Positions 55,180-64,000 of a DNA stretch of 64,000 bases are shown piece after piece. The stretch lies in contig NC_083337.1 of assembly GCF_019175385.1 (NCBI RefSeq), positions 164,375,713 through 164,439,712 of the forward strand, in the 5' to 3' direction. The notes under the pieces were generated by a model. The model saw only the letters and a list, made by a program, of their open reading frames with translations. It had not been told where the DNA came from and ran no database searches. Source of the DNA: Lycium barbarum (taxonomy: Eukaryota > Streptophyta > Magnoliopsida > Solanales > Solanaceae). Position 1 is the first letter of the stretch; each line of letters starts with the position of its first letter. The position numbers and the translations under genes are program-made.

Positions 55180-58100
55180 AACAGCTAGTTTCACTATAAC
55201 GTGACTTCTCCGGTTCACCCTCCAAAAATAAATCAATAAATAAATACGCGAAAAAGAAAAAGAAAAAAAAGGAAAAGGGACCGAGAAAGAAATGCTTCAT
55301 AAACAAATTCTTCTAATTGAAATGAAAACAACATGTGATATCTAGTATTAAAAAAGCATATAATTCAATGGGGAACATTAATATATAGTTACCTTCGATC
55401 CATATTAACTGTGTTTTTATGCGCACCACTTATTGTATTAAAAGCATTCACCACAAGATAAATTGTCCAAATTAACCTTTATATCTACTTAAACATTTTA
55501 TTTAATTAGCATTCCGCTAATTGAAACAATAAGGGTAAATTTGAAAAAGAAACATAACTTCTTATTTTTCTATATGAAATATTATTAAATTAATTCAATT
55601 TAATTTGCCAAATCGACTAATATTTCGGACTAGAGTAAGTGTCTCTCTGGATATATCTTTTTAAGTAAAAGTACGGGCTAGCCACTCCACTTTTGAGTTC
55701 TCTAATTGAAAAGACTATATCGATTATCAAATTCCACAAATAAAATTTCATGATAATATATGGCTATGAAATTTGTTTTAATTATATTGGCTAAAAAGTG
55801 ATTATTTGTTATTTTACCATTTTATTGAGTGGGGTGGGGGGATAACCCCAGATGTCAGTTCCTAGGGCACAGATCTCCCATTCTGGTAACAATATATATA
55901 ATCATATTGCACACTAAAGAATTTGCTTGAAAGTGGGGCAAGAAGAAGATAAAATGATCAATTGATGAAGTAAATTTCTGTTATCGATTCACTTTTCATA
56001 TGGTCCACAATTTGTACCTATCTAATCCTTGGATCTTCCACGAACAGCATAGTTTTTGTTAGGTTTTGTTTCAAGAAGATAGTCGTCCCCGTTTTGGTGA
56101 GAAAAAAAGGACTATAGTATTATTTGTTAATAACTAATTTGTGCTTTTATTTCCAGCAATCCCATTTCGTTAGGCAGCCAAACACTTTTTAACATAATGT
56201 CACTATCGGTAAACTCCATATCTTGGAAATTAAACTGTTGAGTGTCTTTTACTTTTATGAAATCCTAACTTAATCATTTAATTAACTTCTTTTCATCGTG
56301 GTTAAAACGCTGTAAATAGGGTTTCAACTGTCAAGCAGCCACTTATTGAATCTTTTTTCATAGTGGAAAGCTATCAACATGATGGATTCTGATCAGAGAG
56401 AGTCAAAATTTTAAATTTATGAGTTCTAATTCAAAATAATGATATCAAATATTAGTTATTGACTTTTGGATGTATATAATAACTTTTCAATACCAATATA
56501 AAATTTTAATCAAAGTACTGACTGTGCCCGAATCTGTATAGGGCCTTCTAGCTCCATGTATTCCTGATTCTAACTTCCTATGGCCTTCTAGCTCCATGTA
56601 TTCCTGATTCTAACTTCCAATTTTATTTTATTTTTAAATAATAATAAGACAGACAAAAAAGGTGTTTGTTTTGTCCAACAAGAGCACTCCATTTGTAAGG
56701 TAGTTGCCATGTATATAGAAAGAAGAAACTACTCTAGAAGGTGGAGGCAACAATGGAAAATTAATTAATAGAATAGAATAATGAAGATCTTACACTAAAG
56801 GAAATTTCTTCACTTTTAGCCTTCCAGCAAATCGAGATATTCTTTCAGACCCTGAGAATACGTAGTACTATTTTAATTTAATTAATGAGTTCATCACTAA
56901 CTAGTTAGGTGGCGGGCTTAAAAACCCATGCCTTTCACAATTACTAGTGAATATAACTTACGTAAGTTGACAATGTAAACTTTTGTTTTATACTATCAAT
57001 TGAATGTAGCATGTTATATATTATAGAAGGTTCTCTACTTTAACTTTTAAGTGACCAGTTTCACTTATTATGGACAATTTTGTATAATTATCTTTCATAT
57101 ATATGTGTGATTCATTAAAAATCTGTTTACACTATTACTGTGAAAAAGCTAAATTCCAAATAAGAGAGGTCAAGGTTTAGTGAGCAAGTAGCTTACTTGT
57201 TTACAAGAATTTGTATAATTATATTAGTTTGTTTTATTTTCTTGTGAGCAAAGACATCTTAGATCAAGCGTGTTTTGTGTTGGAGTGACAAGAGCCAGAA
57301 GACTCGGACTTGCAAACCCAACATTAGACACTTAACAACTATAAATATATATAAGGAGAAGAAAATAGTTTATAAGTACATTTGTTTGGCATTTTTATTT
57401 TCTAGTTGCCATACTGACTTCATTATAATAATATTTCCAAAAGTTTCTCAAGAGGTGTTCTTTCTTTTCATGTACGAAAGGTTTTAATTTGTTAAATTGA
57501 CTAATAAAAAAGACAAGTCTTCGTGCATCGGTGTGCATGTACAGAGACTTGTCTTTTCTTATATTTATATTTTGTATTTTTCTATTCTTTGGATAGACAT
57601 TAACTTGTAAAACATATACTCCTACTTTTCCGATATTAGAAATTTATGATTCAATGTTACTTTTCTTTTTCCCCACGATTGATCGTGGTGAAGGGTTAAA
57701 TGTTTCAAGAAATGATGTAAGAAACCATTTTGGCAAAAATGAATACTTCGTTGGCACTCACAAATGAATAAGAATGGACAAATGCTTTGATCCAAAGAGA
57801 TACTTAATATAACACTTTTATTTGATATTTATATTTATTTTTTGCGGAAATTTAATTAAAGAAACACAAAGAAAACTATACGGACATCTCGTCCACTTGC
57901 AACATGTGAAGTCCTTCTCTTATGCCATGCTTAATCAATTTTCCCATCTCCAATTACAAAATCAAAAAAGAAAAAAATACAAAATCAAATAATACAATAT
58001 GCACTTTCTGCATCACCATTAATGTATGTCCAAAGTCAGAAACTATAATATTATTGAAGAAAATTGAGGGTTTTATCATTCTATAGCTTCTTGGAAGTCG

Positions 58101-58353
58101 TCCAATTGATACTTATTTAAAGGAAAAAAGAATTACACCTTTAAATTCCTTGATCCTTCCTTTGAAGGCAATATCGTTCGTGTCATCTATGAATTGGTTA
58201 CAAAAGTTAATTAGGTTATGGTATATTTGACTTCTTTTAAAATTAAAAAAATCATATGTTAAGCTGATTCTTGTAGTTTTTTACTTGTATGACTTTTTGA
58301 GTTGAGATTACTGCACGTTAGATTAGTATTGAGATCTCCAACAAAATGAATTT
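55180..58353. other. AT-rich intergenic DNA
   Basis: About 3.2 kb without a recognisable gene. 56541-56621 is a tandem duplication of a 42-bp unit (GGCCTTCTAGCTCCATGTAT). A stem-loop with a 13-bp perfect stem (AAAAGACAAGTCT) lies at 57507-57561. Confidence 0.45.
57507..57561. repeat. Short stem-loop
   Basis: AAAAGACAAGTCT pairs with AGACTTGTCTTTT across a loop of about 25 nt that holds a second weak pairing (TGCAT/TGCATG). It has no gene context. A terminator-like or small-RNA role is possible but unsupported. Confidence 0.4.
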
Positions 58354-58552
58354 TGTTATAAAATAATAAAGCAAGCAAAAAAAATATTGTGGAGAAAGAG
58401 AGAAGAGGGGAGAGTTCTTATTTCTCTTGAAGGATTCAATACAATGAAGATAACATCTCTATTTATAGGAGAAAATTAACTTGGTGCCAAAGTCACAAAC
58501 CCTAAAGTTTCTCCAAAAGATAGACATCCATAATTAAATAATATTTATAACA
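58354..58552 (-). repeat. 3' LTR of copia copy 3
   Basis: 199 bp. On the minus strand TGTTATAAATATTATTTAAT to TTATTTTATAACA, with intact TG...CA ends, preceded by the polypurine tract CCAAGGGGGAG. Contains CTATTTATAGGAG. Confidence 0.8.
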
Positions 58553-58678
58553 CTCCCCCTTGGATGTCTATTTGGTAGATAATGTGCCTCGTTAAAACCT
58601 TACTCGAAAAAAACCCAGTGGGAAAAAATCTAGTGAAGGGAAAACACTACTAAAAAAACAGGGATTTTCGACCAAAAA

Positions 58679-59103
58679 TTTCGACCACACGAGGTCGAAA
58701 AAGCCTTTATTTCGGTCAATTTTTCGACCACACGCGTAGGTCGATAACAGCTTGGTCGAAATCACATTCTACCGAAATTAAGGGAAAAATTGTTTTCGAC
58801 CACATGTGGTCGAAAAAATTATTTTTATATTAAATTATATTTAACTTTTTCGACTACGTGTGGTTGAAAACATTATTTATATTTAAATATAAAAATAAAA
58901 TAAAAATTCAATTTCGACCACATGTGGTCGAAATTGTAAATTGGGCCCAGAATTTCGACCACATGTGGTCGAAATCTGGCAAGAATCTTGCTAAATTTCG
59001 ACCACATGTGGTCGAAATTGAATTTTTTTGGGTACAATTTCGACCTCATGTGGTCGAAATTGTGAAATATCTGGGCTGATTTTCGACCACCTGTGGTCGA
59101 AAA
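58679..59103. repeat. CACTA left subterminal palindrome array
   Basis: Nine full sites of the type TTTCGACCACATGTGGTCGA start at 58679, 58722, 58794, 58848, 58912, 58953, 58996, 59038 and 59081, plus a half site near 58752. The last five are 41-43 bp apart. Such repeats are the usual transposase binding sites of CACTA elements. Confidence 0.92.
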
Positions 59104-59404
59104 TCTGGAATATTTTTTCCAGCATTTGTCTGCTTTTGGCAGCCCACCTGCCAATTTCCAAATAGTCAAATTCATTAACCAAAACAGTCATCCAATTCAT
59201 CAACAATGCAACACAACAACCATAAACAACGTTCAAACACTTGAACACTTAACCATTGTCCATTCAAACACTTATAAACAATCAAATTCAACCTCAAAGT
59301 ACTTAAAATTAAAACTACATTCAAACACTTAAACATCATTCAAACACTTAAACATTATAAACTTAAAAGTACTTCTAATTCGAACTAAAACTACATTCAA
59401 ACCC

Positions 59405-59595
59405 TTAAAGATAATATATATATCCATTTAAACATATCCACCATAAACTATTAATTTGGGCCTGCATACCTAACATCCTAGCCTCCGAGGAATTAAGTGT
59501 TCTTGTTAGCTGAGCAACTTGATGCTTCATAGCTTCATGGTCCTTAGGATCAACTGCGCCATCATCAGCAGCATCTATGCTTTCATGAAAATAAT
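59405..59595 (-). pseudogene. Possible last exon of the CACTA element's own gene
   Basis: The minus strand has an acceptor CTGTTAATAG at 59596-59605, then an open frame YFHESIDAADDGAVDPKDHE, a coiled-coil-like HQVAQLTRTLNSSEARMLGM and a TAA at 59405-59407. It has the character of the coiled C-terminus of plant En/Spm-associated proteins, but I cannot confirm homology. Confidence 0.4.
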
Positions 59596-59705
59596 CTATT
59601 AACAGGAAAAAATAAAGGATGTGATAAGTGAGTACAAGATGAATATGGAACTTCTTTTCCAGATACTTATTATAAATTATCCAAAGAAGAAGGATTTCTG
59701 TTTAC

Positions 59706-59807
59706 CTTTTTTGCAACAGTTGTTGTGTCTTTCTTCCCCTTGAAAAGTTCGTCCAGCAATAAGTGAAAAAAATGCCCGAATGGTCCAAGATAGGCAAAGC
59801 CAAAAAG
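59706..59807 (-). pseudogene. Captured PMP22 exon (second of two)
   Basis: 34 codons between an acceptor (TACATGCAG) and a donor (AAG/GTAAAC): LFGFAYLGPFGHFFHLLLDE then LFKGKKDTTTVAKK. This is the LYGFAYGGPFGHFFH region of plant PMP22/Mpv17-family peroxisomal membrane proteins. It is phase 0 at both sides and open, and follows in frame on the exon at 61309-61407. The remaining PMP22 exons are absent. Confidence 0.85.
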
Positions 59808-60644
59808 CTGCATGTAACTATGTTAGCAGTCAATAACAATTCCAGAAAGCAACTTATATATGCTAAGCAAAGGAATATATTTGAAGCATACATGATTCTG
59901 ATACTAAGTGTCATTTTAGAAGTCTTGTCATAACACTACAACTGTAGTAAGCCTTTGTAGCTCATAATCAAATCATTTCAACAAAACTTTATTTGCAGAG
60001 GTTATAAGATTCTTATTTTTCAATATTCAACATCAATATACTTAAATCAAACTCTCCAAAACCGGCAAAGGGTTCATCAGACCATCAACATTAAGCGTGG
60101 CAAAAGAAGTCATCAAGCTTTTACGATCAAATTATGCCGAAATATACTAGAAGTTTTCTCTTGAGTGAATTAATTTTAGAACAGTCTACAGAAAATTGAA
60201 AAGTGAAAAAAGTGAAAAAAAAAGTAAAGGGGGGAAAAAGAAGCGCACAGGAATGAAAAACGCTGAAAAGTGAAAAAAGTGAAAAAAAAATCCGGAATAA
60301 AGTGAATAATTCTTATGGCCAAATGCCTACTTATTATCTTCTACCAAGACTTGAACATATGAGAAGAAATAACCTAGTATTTCTCCCTCCGCAGAAATTT
60401 TAATAAAGACTTTACGATTTTCAACCTGCTTCATTGATTACTAGGCGGCCGGGGCACACAATTTGTGCCTACCCTCTCTTTTTCTTTTATTCACTCTCAA
60501 GTTTCAACTACCACCTAGTTAAGCAAAGCTACACACTGAATAAAAAGTGAAAGTCCAATATCTCAGCGACCAACATTCACTCATCTCTTTAAGCCTTTTA
60601 AACTTTTATTCTCTACAATATAGTGTCTTCATATATAGCTTCAT

Positions 60645-60650
60645 TATAAA
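60645..60650 (+). promoter_or_regulatory. TATA box of the captured SAM gene
   Basis: TATAAATA, about 70 bp before the ATG, followed by an A/C-rich leader (AAGCACACACCTAAAATCAG). It suggests that the captured piece came with its core promoter. Confidence 0.6.
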
Positions 60651-60718
60651 TATTTCTAGAACCCCTTCATTTTCCATTCAAGCACACACCTAAAATCAGA
60701 GCCAAACAAACAAAAGTC

Positions 60719-61213
60719 ATGGACTGGTTTTCTTGGCTTTGCAAAACAGGGCTAGAGCCCCCTCTTGTTTATGAATATGGCCTAGCTTTTGCTCATAATG
60801 AACTCGAACACGAAGATATCATTTACTTCAACCACGAATTTCTTCAAAACATAGGCATTTCCATTGGCAAACACAGGTTAGAAATTCTCAAACTTGCCAA
60901 GAAAGAAAGAGGAACCATTCCAAATTCCATGTCCAGATTTCTTCAAGTGATTAAACGAACAAAAAGGCGTTTATCGAATTATGTAAGGAACTAGGGACAT
61001 AATGAAGAATTAGCTCTTGCTTTAGTACCAAAAAGAAATGGAAATTACAGATGGAAAAATTCTATGGTGAAAAGGAACAAGAAGGTTGTTGTAGTTAAGC
61101 AGGATACGTTGTTGCTCACAAATGGGAGTCATAATTTCAGTTCAGATTCAAGAATGAATAATTGTAGACAGAGTTTCTCCCACAATGAAGTTAAGAAAAT
61201 TGAACACATGTGA
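60719..61213 (+). pseudogene. Captured SAM-domain gene with a premature TAG
   Basis: The frame runs 164 codons from ATG 60719 to TGA 61211-61213, broken by TAG at 60992-60994 (codon 92). The first part is a SAM domain: MDWFSWLCKTGLEPPLVYEY, FAHNELEHEDIIYFNHEFLQ, NIGISIGKHRLEILKLAKKE. This is very close to a small family of plant SAM proteins whose function is little known. After the stop the same frame continues with LALVPKRNGNYRWKN, KRNKKVVVVKQDTLLLTNG and a Ser/Asn-rich tail, as in the family. So this is one gene with one nonsense change; a 91-aa SAM-only product is still possible. It lies within the CACTA borders, in the opposite orientation to the PMP22 exons. Confidence 0.88.
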
Positions 61214-61308
61214 CAAAGTTTTCAGATTTCCGCAACACACACACAAAAAGGAAAGAGGGGAAAAAGAAGCGCACAGGCATGTTTAAAAGGAAGCTATGAA
61301 AACAGTAC

Positions 61309-61407
61309 CACTTTCAGAAGAAAATGTCTAATTTGAAGTCTCTTAATGCCAGTAATCTTTTGAGACACTATATCACTGACCGCTGACAAAAATGCAGCTG
61401 TTATCGC
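61309..61407 (-). pseudogene. Captured PMP22 exon (first of two)
   Basis: 33 codons between an acceptor (TATAATTGCAG) and a donor (GTG/GTACTG): AITAAFLSAVSDIVSQKITG then IKRLQIRHFLLKV. This corresponds to the AITAGVLAGCSD..AQKISG region of plant PMP22. It is phase 0 and open. The SAM gene segment lies in the intron between this exon and 59706-59807. Confidence 0.85.
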
Positions 61408-61941
61408 CTGCAATTATAAATAGCAAAATTTAGAAACTACAAAATTAAAACCGTTGTACCAATCAAGCTAAAAGCTTTAAACACAACACACCCGCATCAA
61501 CTTGGATCAACTACTTCTCAGTCCCCAACTAGTTAAAGTCAACTAATGAAACTTGCTATATTCGTTCTGTTCAACTCAGGTCCATTAACCCCTACCCCCT
61601 CCCGCCCGCCCCCCAACATAGCCGGTGATGTGATGAACCTCTTATTCATTATGCCTAACGCCAATATAAGGCATCCTAATTCATCATAGTTAAAAAATCT
61701 ATGTTTTATAAAGGTGACATCCAGACCAATTTAATTTCAATATTTCATTCAATTTCAATTCAAAACCCTAAAAAAATAACATGATATAAACCCTAGAACA
61801 ACTACTGGGATTTAAAAAAAGGTTATCAAATCTACTAAATATAGAAGGTAATGCAACTAACAACATGGTATTGAAATACATGCTTGAGAACTAGTTCAAT
61901 TTGGGGCTTGTGTTCATAAGATTGAAAAAGAAAAAAAATAC

Positions 61942-62154
61942 CTGAGCTTGTCGAAAACGGCGGTGGCGTCTGGTTGGGATTTTCGACTGCTGGTCGGAAA
62001 CGGCAGTGGCGTGCGGCGTTGAGCGTATAAGGAGGTGGGGTGGTGGGCTGCGTAGAGAGGAGAGGGAGGAGGAATTAAGGAGAGAGAAAGAGAAGGAGAA
62101 AAGTAAAAAGAAAGTGACCTGATGGGGTCTAAATCTGTTTGAATTTTCGACCAC
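61942..62154 (-). other. Possible first exon/leader of the CACTA element's own gene
   Basis: On the minus strand a C/T-rich leader (CTCTCCTCTCTACGCAGCCC) ends at AGCTCAG/GTATTTTT, a good donor. Frames are open but show no domain. If spliced to 61407, one frame would read on into the PMP22 exons. Confidence 0.35.
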
Positions 62155-62460
62155 ATGTGGTCGAAAATAATTAAGTCATATTTGACCAAATTTGACTTAA
62201 TTATTTCGACCACTTGTAGTCGAAATTAGTTTTTTTAAAAAAAATTAATTGTTTTATATTTATATAATTTAATTATGTATAAAATATATTTTTTTCCATT
62301 TATTATTTGTACAAAAATTAATTTCGACCACACGTGGTCGAAATTCACTTTTCCAGTTAAAAAATCGACCCAGTGTGGTCGAAATCCTATAAAAGTTTAA
62401 TAAAAATTAAATTCTGCAAATTTCGACCACCTGTGGTCGAAATTTTTTGGTCGAAAATGC
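62145..62460. repeat. CACTA right subterminal palindrome array
   Basis: Five sites start at about 62145, 62204, 62322, 62361 and 62421, with GGTCGAAA half sites near the end. Fewer and less regular than the left array. Confidence 0.9.
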
Positions 62461-64000
62461 CCCTCTTTTTAGTAGTGAAAAGAGTACACATTTCTAATAA
62501 TACGCTATTTGGTTGCCTTATTAAAAACCTTACAAGGAAAAACCCAGTGGGACAAAAACCTTGAAATGGAAAAAGAGTACAATGCGTATTAACTCCCCCT
62601 GATGAGAAATTCAATCCAAAAACTTGAATCTTCACACTCCAATCTTGTGAACCATCTTCTCGAAAGTTGCAGTTGATAGAGACTTGGAGAACAAATCAAT
62701 CATATTATCACTTGAATGAATTTGTTGCATGTTGATATCACCATTCTTCTGAAGCTCGTGTGTGAAGAACAACTTTGGTGAAATAAGCTTTGTCCTTTTA
62801 TGAATCCACTCTTTAGTTGGGTTATGTATGTTGTTGCATCTTCAGTCTTTGGATAGAGTTGCATCGACATATAATATTGTTGAAATCACTCCAAGTGCAT
62901 TTCTGACTTGCTTTATAATCAAAAGTTATCTTTATATGATTGTTACTGTTATGTAGAACAACATCGTATGACTATAATCCCTCAGTCATAGCAAAATATA
63001 TAAATGCATTAATTGCATAAAAATATGGCACTTCAGGATCCAAAAATTCTGCAAGTTTCTCATTTCAACTTCTTTCAGTAGATAATCTATTTCTCTTGAA
63101 AACTCTTCAAGAGTTTCAATAATTCTCAAGTAATCAACTTGCACCAACAATATGACAAATTTTGATTTTCACAAAAACGTAAGGATAAATAGAGTCATTT
63201 GTGCCCTTAGTCAGTAAATATTTATTAAGGTGATAAAATCGCATTCACCTTGCTTAACTTAATTCATATAAGAATTATGAACAAATTTCTACAATTTGTA
63301 TATGCTTCAGGCATTTAAAATTCTTCAGGAATTTTCATATAATTTGTCAAGTAATTCATATAGGCTGTGACAGCATCTATTTCTATTTAAATGATGTGAC
63401 ATCTTCTGGTGTCTAGACAACATGTCCAGTAAGCTTTACGCTTACCAAGATGCGTCATTTCACTTGATAATAATTTCTACGTTAGCATGCTTTAATAGAC
63501 GCAGAATTTAGATCCTCATAATCTTTTACAATATTGCGCTATATTGTACCAAAGATATCGTCGATGATATATCATTTGTATCGGTTCACAGTGTGACATA
63601 ACTTGTTGAGATCTCATCACTTTCATTATTTTAGGTACCTAAACCTCTCATAAGGTTTCATGAAGTGTTATGTCGTGTGCTCTAAGAGCACATTGCCTCG
63701 TTATTATGACCATTTTGATCATTTGCTCCTCGCCCTTTTCAAGGATTATTTCATTTTGAACTGATTGATCTACCATGCTTCATGCATGTTGTATACTTTG
63801 TCCTTCAGGGACATTAATATTAATAGGAGCATTTTGCAGCTGAGATATGAAACTAGTTTTGGGTCAGCAAATGCTTCTAACATTTGAGTTGAATTATCTT
63901 TTGAATGAGGATCATACTAATGATATATAATTCATAACATATTCCTCAGTTGCTTATTCTTTCCCCCTTATGTTAGAAAAACTAACACACACCCCACACA

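Larger units (their letters stand above)
60231..61277. repeat. 21-bp direct repeat flanking the SAM gene segment
   Basis: GAAAAAGAAGCGCACAGG with extra Gs upstream occurs at 60231-60251 and 61257-61277, identical over 21 bp. Beside the left copy, GAAAAGTGAAAAAAGTGAAA is also doubled (60198 and 60265). The pair brackets the SAM gene and a MITE end (60264-60329). Confidence 0.85.
58645..62477. mobile_element. CACTA (En/Spm-type) element carrying captured host sequences
   Basis: 3833 bp. Left terminus CACTACTAAAAAAACAGGG; right terminus, read inward, CACTACTAAAAAGAGGG. AAA lies on both sides (58642-58644 and 62478-62480), the 3-bp duplication of the superfamily. Both ends carry palindromic subterminal repeats built on CGACCACATGTGGTCG. 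There is no TNPD-like transposase ORF, so it is non-autonomous. A probable minus-strand gene of its own has a leader near the right end and a last exon near 59405-59595. Between them lie parts of a PMP22-type gene and a SAM-domain gene. Joining the flanks restores GTGAAGGGAAAAGAGTACAC, matching copy 2 at 39668. Confidence 0.93.
58553..64000 (-). mobile_element. Copia retrotransposon (copy 3), split by a CACTA element
   Basis: The minus-strand element runs off the right edge. After removing 58645-62477, the sequence aligns with copy 2 (39590-40880) and then with copy 1 (1-230 against 63770-63975). RNase H remnants are readable on the minus strand at 62600-62830: KFFFTHELQKNGDINMQQIH and STATFEKMVHKIGV. 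The frame is broken by stops, so it is inactive. Confidence 0.82.

Noticed and set aside
58679..59103. CRISPR array from evenly spaced palindromes
   Set aside because: This is a plant CACTA subterminal region. The repeats are also present inverted at the other end, and the element has TIRs and a target duplication.
58858..59248. ORFs with repeated RPHVVEI or FDHMWSK motifs as a repeat protein
   Set aside because: They are translations of the CACTA palindromes in several frames on both strands.

Overview
The window looks like nuclear DNA of a flowering plant, most likely Solanaceae. It is AT-rich, its genes have plant-type introns with GT/AG borders, and five plant protein families are recognisable: FRIGIDA, PEX16, an AGC VIIIa kinase, the COX7a-like small mitochondrial protein and DUF868. 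The transposon load (RTE-type LINEs with TTG-repeat tails, an Au-like SINE, Stowaway and Mutator MITEs, Helitrons, short-LTR copia elements) is what solanaceous intergenic DNA usually shows. The family-level assignment is inference; the species cannot be read from the sequence. I saw no tRNA, rRNA or CRISPR locus.

Layout. 1-3087: internal region and 5' LTR of a decayed copia element (minus strand). 3580-12880: a local FRIGIDA array with two full-length intronless ORFs (copies A and C) and a truncated, frameshifted third copy (B); a decayed RTE LINE sits in the 3' flank of copy A. 16115-18805 (minus): a complete eight-exon PEX16 gene, rebuilt here exon by exon. 19-28.4 kb: a dense transposon patch with Stowaway, two Helitron-like units, SINEs, a MULE MITE inside a SINE, a 1.2-kb near-perfect foldback element, a 2.1-kb Helitron, an RTE tail and a second MULE MITE with a perfect 9-bp target duplication. 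31493-35543 (plus): a two-exon AGC VIIIa protein kinase with a C-terminal FxxF motif. 36651-39090 (minus): a COX7a-like gene with a 2-kb intron in its 5' UTR. 39.3-50.6 kb: copia and gypsy-type LTR remnants, a Stowaway, RTE pieces and microsatellites. 51639-52547 (minus): an intronless DUF868 gene. 52.5-58.3 kb: AT-rich DNA with a MITE and small duplications. 58354-64000: a third copia copy, split by a complete CACTA element.

The most interesting object is that CACTA element (58645-62477). Its borders are exact (CACTA termini, 3-bp AAA duplication), and the copia copy at 39.7 kb shows the unoccupied site. Its ends carry about 14 copies of a palindrome built on CGACCACATGTGGTCG, five of them spaced 41-43 bp apart. 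Inside it has picked up parts of two host genes: two exons of a PMP22-type peroxisomal membrane protein (minus strand), and a SAM-domain gene with its own TATA box (plus strand), which has an in-frame TAG and lies between two copies of a 21-bp direct repeat.

The host genes are unrelated single-copy functions apart from the FRIGIDA array, where copy-number change in two coding minisatellites and one basic insertion have made the paralogues different. There is no operon-like organisation.
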